Assembly: GCA_029207755.1 (NCBI GenBank)
Contig: JARCOQ010000076.1
Location: forward strand, 1-64,000
Reading direction: 5' to 3'
From: Chamaea fasciata
Taxonomy: Eukaryota; Chordata; Aves; Passeriformes; Sylviidae
Length of the DNA stretch: 64,000 bases
Positions within the stretch are counted from its first letter, which is position 1, and each line of letters starts with the position of its first letter. Shown in pieces: positions 11,601 to 20,832 of this stretch. The notes under the pieces were generated by a model. It had not been told where the DNA came from. It made no database searches and saw only the letters and a program-made list of their open reading frames with translations. The translations under genes were made by a program, and so were the position numbers.

Positions 11601-14600
11601 CCCAGGCCGTGCAGGAGCCGGCCCAGAGCAGGGGCTGCTGCCTCGGGGCAGCTCCGCGCTGCAGCGGCCGGCCGGCAGCGGGACTCTCCCAGCTAAGGAA
11701 GGCTCCAGCCTCGGCACTCACACCAGCCCTCAGGGCCAGGGCAGCCACCGCCACAAAGCTGCCAAAGCCCAGGCACCAGCACTGACAAGCAATGGCAAGA
11801 AGGCACGGCCACACCCAGCCCCTTCCAAGCTGCTGCCCCCACTGAGGACACGGCAGGATTGGCTTGGAGAGCAGACACACCCAGGTGCACGTCAGTGCCC
11901 TTTTGTGCCAACAGGTGACGGGAGACAGAGAGTCAGCTGGGCTCTCTTCTCAGCCCCACCAGGTCTCATCTGAGGGCACAGGACCGGCAGCTGCTCTGGG
12001 CAAGAAGCAGCTTCAATGACTTGTGCTGTAGAATCACAAAGGGCTTGATGTGTTTTCCTAGAGACTGATCTGAGCAGGGCTTGGGCCAGTGGGTAGCATT
12101 CTAACAGTCATGGGAATGACTGGGAATCAGGTAGGAAAAAGTGCCATGGATCTGAGGAATATACAGCAGAGGGGCTGGAGGCTCACTCCTGAGAAATGCC
12201 TACAGTGCACTTTTATCTGATCATGCCCCAGGCCTGTGTCTCTTGGACTTATCTTTCTAGGAACAAAACTAGGATATTAAATACAGATTGTAATAAAAGG
12301 ATCTGTTTTTTTCATTGGGGGCCCAAAAAAACCAGCTCTTGCTCTCTGTTTCTGCTGTCACCTGATGTTCTTTCCAAAGAGTCCTCACTGACAAATATAT
12401 AATCTTCTCATTAAAAAACCTGCAGATGTAGTAGTGGTAAATAGGAACAGTCATCAAAATTACGCCACTGAGACTCATGGGGCAGAAGAGCTCCTTCAAG
12501 ATGGAGAAAAAACCTCTACCCAAAAAAATCTGGGAAAAAACCCAAACTAAAACCACAACCAAAAGACAAAATGCCAAAACCAATCAATTTCCGTGAAGGT
12601 TTTTTTTGCTCGGATGGCGGATGAGAAGTCAGGAGTCTAAGGAGAATTTAGGAAGCTGACTATTCTATCCAGTTTGGCCACTAGCACACAGGACTTGCCC
12701 AGATCATTTGCTAGCTCACAGCCTTCTGCTGATGCAAGGACAACCCCTGCTTCTGCCTTTAGCAGCTGGGGAAGCTCAGGCAAACCCCAGGCACGTCCAA
12801 GCTGCCCTCAGAGGCAGCGGGAACACCCAGAGCACTCTCTTGCTGCCTTGGAGCACAGCCTCTCCTGTGGGGAGCCCTAAATGCTCCTGGGACACCAAAG
12901 GGAGGAGAATCATTGGGTCCAGCTGTGCTGACACGTTCGCACCATACACTGTACCTCAGAGAAGAAAGACACAAGACATACTCAGGAGCTCCAGGGACTC
13001 ATCCTGATCATCCTCCATCTCCTGTTGCTGAGCAGAAGCCCTGTCAGTGCTGGAGATGAACGAACTGCCCGGCTTCCACTGCACAGCTTGGCCAGCACAG
13101 GTGCCTTCAGGTAACACTGCTGCTGCTGCAGGTTCAACAGAAGAGCCTGTGGAGATCTGAGACAACAAAGGAGTTTGTGTCAGAAAGAAAAGTGGCTGGC
13201 AGAGATTAGCCCCAGATCCCATTTCAAGTGCAAGCCCTTAGCAAGATGCTGTCAGCCACATGCAGGGCTCTGCCATGGGTTTGTTCTGATGTCCACTCCT
13301 CAAACTGGATGGCTCAAAGCCAAAGGCTGGTTTGACTGGAGTGCAAGGCCAGACTAATTGTCCATTTTCTCCAAAATGCATTTGCGTGGGTTTTCTGAAG
13401 GGTGACTGCCAAAATGACCATTCCACTTTCTCCAAGGACGCTTTTCCCCTTCCAAGGGCTGCAGACACACTTGCAGCTCTTTGTTCAAATGTTCTACCTT
13501 CTCCCATGGAGTCCTCTTTTCCTCCGGCATCTTCTGAACGTGTCCAACCGGCAGCGCTGCTGCTTGGGACAGTTTCTGTGCCTCACAGGAATCTTGGGGC
13601 TCCTTGCTGCCAGTCACTTGATGGAAATCTTTGCAGGCTGCCAGGCGAGATGTCAACACTTCCACCTTAAGTCAAAGAGAACAAAGCAGTCAGAGAGTCC
13701 AGCTTGTCCCTGTCAGCCAAGAGTCATCGACTGTGAGGAAAGGGAGAGGACCAGATTCACAAGGGATACAGACAGCTTCTTTCCAGATCCATCTGGGTCA
13801 CCGTGTTCCCCTGCAAGAACACCTCAAGAAACAAGGAGAGCAGGAAGAGGCCAGCAGGAATGCATTCAGATGACTGCTGGCCAAAAGGCCAAAGCACTAG
13901 TGCCACTGTGCAGGGCAGCAGCTGAGATTCAGCAGAGCAGGGAGTGTCCTTCAGAGTGCCTGTGGCACACACTGGAGCAGGATGGCACTCAGAGGCATCA
14001 CCCCACCCCCCTGCTGCTCTGCAGGGGAAAGGCACGAAGGGCAGAAAGCACCAGGTTGGTGACTGCAGTGGCTATTGCTCATTCACTCACTTGTTTCTGT
14101 AGAGCCTCTCGCTTCTCAAGGAGGAGACAAATTTTCGCTCGGTCTTCTGCTAGAATCTCCATTTCTTCCTCCAGCCTCTTCTCCCATGCCTTGATCCTAG
14201 CCCGAGTTTTCTGCAGCTCTGCCTGCAGCTTGTCTCCAAAGTTCCATAAAGAACAGGAGACAGAACCTTCCATCAGGGGAGTGGCTACTACTCCTCCGCT
14301 TACATGGTTTTGTTGATTGCCCCTCTCCTGATGGAGTTTCCATTGATCCTCAGTTCTCCTGATGTCTTCCCTGCTCTTCCTCCTTGCTGCCATGGTGTCA
14401 CTCGGAGGTTTGGGCGGCTCTGCTTGTGCCTCTGCCTCCACGTTCTGTACACACAAATGCAGAGCAAGTGACTGGGAGATGCCATCAGGCTCAGCTTTTT
14501 CCTTTTTCAGCGTACAAATCATATTCATTCAGCCACTTCTTTCTGCTTCCCTGCCCACCTCTGCTTCCACTGTAACCCTCCTGTCCCAGTGCTGATCTCT

Positions 14601-16480
14601 GCAGATGACAAGGCTCTGTGCTTTCAGTGCCTGGGGGACTCCTGGCCTCCTCAGTCCCAAGAGCTCCATTGAATTCCCCTCTCCCTGCCCTTCACTCTGT
14701 CCCACTGTGACACTAGCAGTACAATCAGCCTCCATCTGGGGCTGAAGCTCCAACAGCCTCTTTGGAAGCTGACAGGGAACGTGTCTTTTGCCACACAAGA
14801 GAAGAGTGGCCCCCCAAAGATTCATGGACAACACATCATCTCTTAGCAGCTCTTTAAAAGCCGAAAGACAGGTGGACTCCGAGTGCCTGTCAGCTCTGCT
14901 ACTGCCTGCTCTGCCTGAAGAGGCAAAAGAACAACCTGGCAACAAAGGCACCAAAATCCCTGTCTTCAAACAGCAACTCCACATCCCCAGTGTGTCTCTG
15001 AAATGCTCCCGGGTAAGCACAGCCAAGAAGCTCCCGGGGACAAACCACCCCAAAGAGCTTGTGTTCTCAGATCAAGACTTTTGGTGTCTGTGGGTACTTG
15101 GCATGTCTGTGGAGAGGGACAGGTGTCCCCAGGCCACAGCGTCCCCTACGTATCCACCAAGGCTGAGCACAGTGCCTTTGACATGCTCCCTCCTCTGCAG
15201 ACAGGGAACCTTCCTGCTCCAGGCTGGCCCCTATCAGAATCCCAGCAAGCTGGGGCCTAAACACGGCAGCTCAAAGCCCATTTTCCAGCTGTCACTGGCT
15301 GAGGGGAATGGCTAGGTCTGGCAGGACTGCAGCACTTATCATCCTCAGCCACCAACAGCAAGAGCTGGCTGCTCAGAAACTTGCAGCTCTGCCTCGCACT
15401 AAAGACAGCACCCTCCAGAAGTGGCACTTACTGGCTGGGAAAGTTCCGGCTGTGGGGTGACAACAGCTGGAGCCTTGTGGTCATTTGGCTCCTCTTCGGC
15501 TTCTTGTCCAGGAGCAGAGGAAGCCGGAGGGGAGTCTGTTCTTCCTTCAGTGATCTGTGGACAGACAGGAGCGTGAGACACAGGCTCATTTAGAACCTTC
15601 TTTCTCTTCAGCTCTAGAACCAGCTCTACTAAGCACAAATCATCAACTTGGAGAGCAAGGGGATTCTAAGTCACTCTGCCTAAATTCTAATGGGCTGATT
15701 CAACTGGACACTGCAAATTGCTCCAAATTACATATTCCCCCTGACTACTATCAGGAAGCACCATTCTCTCTGCAAAACTTCTCTTTTAGTTCTTTTAAAG
15801 CTCTGGAATGGAAAATTAGGAAATAGGCAGTGATGCCTCTGCTCTTGCTGCTGTAGACATGGAAATGGATTTTCTTGCAGCCTACTCAGCTGGCCCTCTA
15901 CACTCTACTGCCACAGGCCAAGCTCACAGCTTGCTGCACGATTCTTAAACACCAGGAACATCAAATGTTCTTTCCTTACTCACCTTGGGATCAGCACCTC
16001 TGAATACCCGGCTCAGGTGACCTGCAGTAGGCAAGGGAAAATGAAGCAGATGCTTTGAGAAAACTGGAGACAACCAGAGCATTTTCAGAAGACCTTCCAA
16101 GAAGGCCTCCCAGTCTACATTTTCAAAGTTGTCCTGCTTGACCCAGCAATGGAGAAATTGGCAAACTCTGCTGCCACAGACTCTCCCACGGAGGGAACGC
16201 AACCCCTGCAGGTTCCCTTGCAAATGCTGCCCACACGGCCGTGGCTACACACGCCCCCTTTTGAGCTGAACATGTTGACAGGAGCTTTACCCAAGCGGCA
16301 TCCCAATGGCCTTTCTGTTTCCAAATCAACCCAGTCACTAAGAAAGAGCAGGAAGACACAAAAACCAGGTTAGGTGACACTCAGGGAAAACCTCTACTTA
16401 CCTGCCAGGTGAGTCAGGAAATAGCAGGAATAAGTAACTCCATAAACAGTGAAAACTGCAGCGGCGAGTTGCCGAATCAT
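5665..16480 (-). CDS. Membrane-anchored coiled-coil PAK-like Ser/Thr kinase, copy 1 (15 exons)
   Basis: Exons in order of transcription: 16402-16480, 15984-16021, 15432-15554, 14304-14444, 14091-14222 (acceptor could be 14228), 13471-13665, 12982-13156, 10925-10988, 10330-10378, 9455-9567, 8682-8799, 7907-8006, 7257-7453, 6232-6369, 5665-5805. All junctions are GT-AG and in phase; total about 600 codons. The start ATG has A at -3 and follows an in-frame stop. Residues about 4-24 are hydrophobic (signal anchor or signal peptide), 40-80 acidic and Pro-rich, about 95-170 charged coiled coil, about 308-558 kinase. Catalytic motifs: GRGAFGEV, VAIKK (Lys336), HRDVKSLN (Asp426), DFG (Asp444), APE, and a PAK-type C-lobe ending KELLQ-HPF. 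The linker '[20 protein letters not shown]' aligns with the PAK segment before the kinase domain. No CRIB motif is present. The PAK activation-loop Thr position is Ser (RRSSVTGT). Copy 1 alone has LTYEQ where the others have LTPEQ. Kinase family is certain; the N-terminal gene model is inferred from phase and splice sites. Confidence 0.82.
11340..11975. other. GC-rich segment inside kinase intron 7 (copy 1)
   Basis: This 0.6-kb GC-rich stretch lies between the exon that ends DESLELL and the first kinase exon. Long frames are open on both strands (232 codons on minus, 160 on plus). The minus frame includes a hydrophobic run (about '[15 protein letters not shown]') and a Cys-rich run, but exon phases already join correctly across it, so it is not needed in the kinase message. 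It may be an alternative promoter or exon, or a CpG-rich repeat. Equivalents: 29407-30042 and 47466-48101. Confidence 0.4.
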
Positions 16481-16714
16481 TGTGGCAACTGCTGTGCAAG
16501 TTTGCAGAGTGCGCTCTAACGCTAGCTAAAAGGAGTCTCCTGTCAGTCAGCAGCTGCCCACTGACAAAAGCCTCAAGCACAGGACCAAGTTCCTGCACCG
16601 AGCAAGCCCAAGAGCTGCTCTGACACCCCTGAGGCCTTCCGGGCACCAAGGCAACCTTGCGATGTCACCATGACCACGCGGCAACCGTGCCCTGACATCA
16701 CAAAGCAAACGCTC
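16481..16714 (-). promoter_or_regulatory. Putative kinase promoter and 5' UTR (copy 1)
   Basis: The only sequence between the kinase ATG and the ERV. It has no TATA box near the ATG. It contains two GGCAACC half-sites (16650-16656 and 16680-16686) like half of an RFX X-box, and TGACATCA at 16693-16700 (TGATGTCA on minus), one base from the CRE palindrome. RFX and CREM-type sites are common in testis and ciliary gene promoters (family knowledge); use here is inference. The transcription start is not visible. Confidence 0.4.
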
Positions 16715-16922
16715 TGCCTTGATCTGGATGGATGGAGGAGGGCACGTGGACGCGACTACTGAGGACACATTGCAGACGCTAGAATTAAGGGCTGTCCTTT
16801 GGATCATTATGAATTGGCCTGGTCAGGGTGTAAATATTGTCACAGACTCATTTTACGTAGTAGGGGTAGTGCTGCGGATTGAGGATGCATTGATAAAGGA
16901 TATAAAGAATGACAGGTTATAG

Positions 16923-17903
16923 GAACTTTTGAGACAGCTGAGGCAAGCTGTTTGGCTGCGCTCAGCTCCTTTTGCAATTTTGCATATTCGAAGCCACAAA
17001 TGGTCAGAAGGTTTGGGTCAGGGTAATGCCATAACTGATCAGTTGGTTTCTGTTGCAGTACCACAAGACAGATTTCAGCAGGCACGTATTGCTCATGAGA
17101 CTTTTCACCAGAATGCGCGTGGCCTAAAGAAACAGTTTCGCATATCTCTGAATGATGCCCGTGGTATTGTCAGATCCTGTCCTCTCTGTAGTCAGCATGG
17201 GCCTGGACTAGGGATGGGAGTAAACCCACAGGGCCTTGGAGCCAATCAGATCTGGCAAATGGATGTAACTCACGTATCCTCCTTTGGTAGATTGAAATAT
17301 GTGCATGTTACAATTGATCCTTTCAGTAAATTTATTTGGGCTTCAGCGCAGCCAAGAGAGAAAGCTCTCCACGTGGTACGACACCTAACTACTTGCTTTG
17401 CGGTGATGGGGGTGCCAGAAGAGATTAAGACAGACAATGGCCCTGCATATGTGAGCAGCAGGATCCAAAGGTTCTTACAGAAGTGGGGTGTGACACACAT
17501 CACAGGTATCCCACATTCACCAACAGGTCAGGCGATTGTGGAGCGAGCCCACCAAACACTCAAGGATTATCTGTTAAAATAGAAGGAGGAGGTGGATGTG
17601 CAGACCATGCTATCAAAAACACTATTTGTATTAAACTATCTGTGTGTAATGGGGGACCACTCGGAGCCCCCTGCGGTCATCCACTCAGGGGGAGTAAAGG
17701 AGGAAGCAACTAAGCCATTGTTTAAAGTCATGTACCGAGATCCCAAAACTGGAGTATGGGAAGGTCCCGCAGAGGTTCAGTACATGGGTAGAGGTTATGT
17801 TTGTGTTCTTACCCCCACAGGGCCCCAATGGATACCTAGTAAATGGATCCGTCCTGCTAATGACCCTGCAAGAGTGACATCGATACTGGACAGCCAGGGT
17901 TAG
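16923..17903 (+). pseudogene. ERV RNase H tail and integrase, broken (copy 1)
   Basis: The frame begins after the RNase H stop and holds the integrase zinc-binding region (HETFH then CPLC), the catalytic core with Asp in 'WQMDVTHV', Asp in 'IKTDNGPAY' and Glu in 'AIVERAHQ' (35 residues between the last two, a D,D(35)E core), and the C-terminal DNA-binding domain ('WIPSKWIRP'). A TAG at 17580-17582 splits core from C-terminal domain and is shared by all three copies, so the element was inactive before amplification. Confidence 0.85.
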
Positions 17904-18339
17904 AGGCGGTACACTTAATTGAAGACTTAAGGGCAAGAGAAAACCTACAACTGCTCTGGCAGTTTGACAAGGCAGTACAGAGATATCACTCCATGTCAAT
18001 TCATACCCAAATAGCTAAGTTGCAAGAACTCACTAGTGATTTGCAGCAAGACACAGGCTTGGCTTTAACAGATTGGCTAAGATCTTTCGGGCGAGGGCCT
18101 TGGATAACCTCCCTACTGCAACATGTAATCAATATTGTGATTGTTATTTTACTGCTTGTCCTTTTTGTACCTTGCCTTTTTGCTGCTTGCAACAGATGAT
18201 GTATCGCGTAGCAGAAACAGTAACTACTCAACCCGCTGCGTTTGTTGCACAAAATAAAAAAGAGGAAATTGTTGAAGAACGGTTAGCAGTGCAAGGCCAC
18301 GGATCATTAGAGGCCTTATGGCCCGATACCAAGTGCTAG
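17884..18339 (+). pseudogene. ERV env transmembrane subunit, C-terminal fragment, frameshifted (copy 1)
   Basis: The frame overlaps the end of integrase and encodes the end of the env ectodomain ('LTDWLRSFGRGPWITSLLQH'), a membrane-spanning helix rich in Ile/Val/Leu, and a cytoplasmic tail. The upstream surface subunit is absent. In this copy a T-run near 18176 has one base fewer than in copies 2 and 3, so the frame ends early at 18199 and the tail lies in another frame. Confidence 0.75.
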
Positions 18340-18344
18340 CAGCC

Positions 18345-18654
18345 TACGCGCTGCTGAGACAAGCCGTCCTTGGGACAGCAGTAAGCACGGACACAGGCCA
18401 AAGATAAAAGAACTTGTGGTTAATAGAGCATAGCAGTAAGCACGTATACAAAGTTTTCAGCATGCCAAGAGGAGGAACATTCTCACGCTTGATATAGCCA
18501 ATCAAGTATAGATGAGTAGTGTATGCTAACCAACTATAATTTGACAAGTATGCTGAACGCTTCGGGCAAAAGTATAAGAACGGATGTTATGAGCAATAAA
18601 GTTGAACAATGCTTTACCAATCATATTGATTGATTGCATTCTTCCCTCACCGAA
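18345..18654 (+). mobile_element. ERV 3' LTR, probably partial (copy 1)
   Basis: This AT-richer stretch follows the env stop. It has a TATA-like 'agtataagaa' at 18571-18580 and a poly(A) signal AATAAA at 18595-18600, the spacing expected of a compact U3-R. The 5' edge is not certain and no second LTR is present for comparison. The right edge abuts olfactory receptor sequence near 18655. Confidence 0.6.
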
Positions 18655-18971
18655 ATGCTCCGCAGTGCAGCACATCCTGCGTAGGAGACGGTCCTGGTGT
18701 CCCAGAGGGAATTGTGCATGGCTTTGCGGACAGTGGTGCAGATGGAGCCCAGGTCGCTGAGGGCCAGGTTGAGCAGGAGGAAGAACATGGGGCTGTGCAG
18801 GTGGTGGCCGCAGGCTACGGCGCTGGTGACCAGGCCGTGGCCCAGGAGGGCAGCCAGGGAGATGCCCAGGAAGAGGCAGAAGTGCAGGAGCTGCAGCTGC
18901 CGCGTGTCTGCCAGCGCCAGCGGGAGGAAGTGGCTGATGGAGCTGCTGTTGGACATTTGCTGTGGCTGCAT
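18655..18971 (-). pseudogene. Olfactory receptor fragment, gamma-c/OR14-like, N-terminus to start of TM3 (copy 1)
   Basis: The frame from ATG at 18969-18971 shows the hallmarks of the avian gamma-c olfactory receptor group: an 'MSNSSSISHFLPLALADTRQ' start, TM1, 'LHSPMFFLLLNLALSDLGS' in TM2, then 'NSLWDTRTVSYAGCAAL'. It stops where LTR sequence begins, so TM3 to TM7 are lost. The TM1 GNG motif is GHG, so the most conserved TM1 Asn is gone too. The ERV end forms the breakpoint. Confidence 0.85.
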
Positions 18972-19501
18972 ATGGGGACGTGTTCATGGATAAAGGACAG
19001 TGACAAGTCAGGACTGGCTGCTTTGAGCCAAACCCGTGCCATTCCCTGTAGCCTGTCCTGCTGGTGTTGGTGTCTTTGGGGCGGACCCTGACTGCCGACA
19101 CAACAGCAACACATTCGCTTAAGAGCTGGACTAGGTCAGGGCAAAAGATGGCGGCCAGGGCTGAGGGAGCCACACACAAGATGGCGGCCAGGGCTGGAGA
19201 ACCACACACAAGATGGCGGCTGGGGCCGGGCTGCCAGGGCGGCTGATCTCACTAGGAGGCGCAGCCTCAGCCCTCTGGCTGCCATCCTGCGTGGGGCAGG
19301 CTGAGCCCCCCTGCAGTGTCTGTTGGAATGGACATTAACGGACACCTGGGAAAAAGACACGGTCTGGCACCTTTGCTCTGTGCACACAAACACAGACCAG
19401 CCAGTTTGGAACGCCAACTGGCAGTACTTTGATGTCAAGGCAATTCAAATAGGGGAAAATAGAACGAAACTCCAGGCATTGAACGTTTTAAAATAAAAAC
19501 T

Positions 19502-19503
<2 letters not shown>
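18972..19503. other. Former olfactory receptor 5' flank (copy 1)
   Basis: Apart from the three YY1-type motifs at 19141-19230 I see no gene here. The minus-strand frame of 227 codons starting at 19209 is an out-of-frame reading of the olfactory receptor region. Equivalents: 37041-37572 and 55100-55631. Confidence 0.5.
19141..19230 (+). promoter_or_regulatory. Three tandem YY1-type motifs (copy 1)
   Basis: AAGATGGCGGC occurs at 19145, 19178 and 19210 within 32-33-bp direct repeats that also hold 'cagggctg' and 'cacacac'. The motif matches the canonical YY1 site. Such clusters mark CpG promoters or retroelement 5' ends; no transcript start is visible. Confidence 0.6.

Positions 19504-19535
<32 letters not shown>
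19504..19535. repeat. Poly-T tract at junction of units 1 and 2 (32 T)
   Basis: A pure T-run just before the next unit begins. On the minus strand it is a poly-A, as at the 3' end of a retroposed sequence reading leftward, but no AATAAA precedes it. Confidence 0.9.
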
Positions 19536-19536
<1 letters not shown>

Positions 19537-19959
19537 AAAGAGGGCTAAAAGCACTTCTTGTGCACATGGACTCCAATTAGCATCAAGCAGCATCACAAGT
19601 GGTTTCATCCAGGCAGGAGTCACAGTGAGTGTGAGGTGATGAAAACGGAGATGGGATCTGCTTGAGGCGGATGGTGCAGCGGCTGCTCACCTGCGACGTG
19701 TATCCCTCAGGGTACCCATTTCTTTAGAACACTATGAAGACTAGAGGGAATTGAAAGTCCACTGCAGTTTAGGTTGTTCTTCACGAGATTGTTCAAGTCG
19801 AGCACAGCCATTCTGTTCAGCAGACACACGGGCAGGGGCTTCTTGGAGAGCAGCTCTGGCACCCATTCTTTGGAGGAGGGGATTGCAGGAAAGAAGAAAA
19901 GAAGCTCATCAACTACTGAAGAGGAAGAGTCACTGACAGGACTCAGTGGGTTAAGAAAT

Positions 19960-20832
19960 GTGAGGGGAAAAAAGGCAGAAAACATGAGGTGACAAGTGTG
20001 AGAAATGGGAGTGGAAAAAGGAGGGAAGTGTGAGGGAGGAAAAGGGAAGGAAACCTGAGTGGGAAAGGCTGAGAAAACTGAGGGGAAAATGGTGAAGACG
20101 TGAGTGAAAATAGGAGAGGAAGGTGAGAGGAGGAAAAGGCAGGACATATGACGGGAAAATTCTAAGAAACATGATCAAGGAAGGCTGAAAAACATAGAGG
20201 AAAAAATGGAGGGAAATGTGAGGGGAAAAGAGTGAGAAAATTACTGGCAGAGAAAGAGAAACAGGCAGCAAATGTGAGGGGAACATTGTGAGAATCCTGA
20301 GGGGAAAAGAGGGAGAAACCAGAGGGCAGAAAAAGGCAGAAAACATTAGGGGGAAAAAAAGCGTGGGAAGTTGGATGGGAAAAGTGACAGAAAACAGGAG
20401 TGAAAAAAGGGCACAAAATGCTAGAGGAAAAGTATTAGGAACATGAGGGGGAAAGAATGATAAACATGAGGGGAAAAGTGGGAGAAATGGGAGAGGGAAA
20501 GCCTGGGAAACACGAGGGCAAAAGTGAGAAACATGAGGAGACAACTTGGAGAAAAATGACTGAGGAAAGGAGAAAAGCATGAGGGGAGAAAAGGGCAGGG
20601 TAAGTGAGGGGGAAATTGTGAGAATCGTGAGAGAAAAAAAAGCAGGAAAAAGCGGGAAGCTGGGGAAGTGCGAGAGGCAAAGTGTGAGGAAAGGGAGCTG
20701 AAAAGGGTGGGGAAAAGAAGTAAAACTTGGGAGGCAAACATGACAGGAAAACTGTGAGACTCGAGAGGGGGAAGGAGTGGAAATGTGAGAGGGAAAAGAA
20801 CAGGAAACGTGAAGGGAGAAAAGGAGAGAAGG
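19960..20832. repeat. GA-rich minisatellite (copy 2)
   Basis: Same repeat as 1895-2768, with a few substitutions and one base fewer. The longest minus-strand frame reaches 305 codons here because one stop is lost; composition still marks it as repeat-derived. Confidence 0.88.

Larger units (their letters stand above)
16715..18654 (+). mobile_element. Class II (betaretrovirus-like) ERV remnant, RNase H tail to 3' LTR (copy 1)
   Basis: The remnant starts inside RNase H (ELRAV and TDSFYVV motifs), continues through integrase, then jumps to the last part of env and an LTR-like end. Gag, protease, reverse transcriptase, most of env and the 5' LTR are missing. The integrase type and the order pol-env-LTR point to a class II ERV. 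A TAG at 16920-16922 ends the RNase H frame in this copy only. Orientation is opposite to the kinase gene. Confidence 0.85.
1497..19561. repeat. Tandem unit 1 (about 18,065 bp)
   Basis: First complete copy of the head-to-tail unit. Equivalent landmarks recur 18,065-18,069 bp further right in unit 2; for example the kinase stop codon is at 5665 here and at 23730 there. Unit 1 looks the most diverged: several differences, such as the activation-loop Tyr for Pro and the env frameshift, are private to it. Confidence 0.95.

Noticed and set aside
11182..11880. A TNF-receptor-like Cys-rich gene in the intron 7 GC island
   Set aside because: A few Cys pairs are visible but no recognisable Cys-rich domain spacing; the plus strand is open as well.
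13402..14316. 304-codon plus-strand frame (281 codons in the other units)
   Set aside because: It lies opposite kinase exons 5 and 6, whose coding sense and splice sites are on the minus strand; this is a shadow frame.
12982..16480. A SUN/SPAG4-type nuclear envelope gene as the source of the transmembrane plus coiled-coil exons
   Set aside because: The layout fits loosely, but I find no SUN domain exon, and the exons join in phase to the kinase exons. The true source is left open.
5665..16480. A CRIB/p21-binding domain as in canonical PAKs
   Set aside because: No frame in the unit shows an ISxP...FxHxxHVG pattern; absence is part of the main finding.
18526..19209. 227-codon minus-strand frame across the olfactory receptor region
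   Set aside because: It is out of frame with the receptor fragment, is Pro/His/Ala-rich, and runs into LTR sequence.
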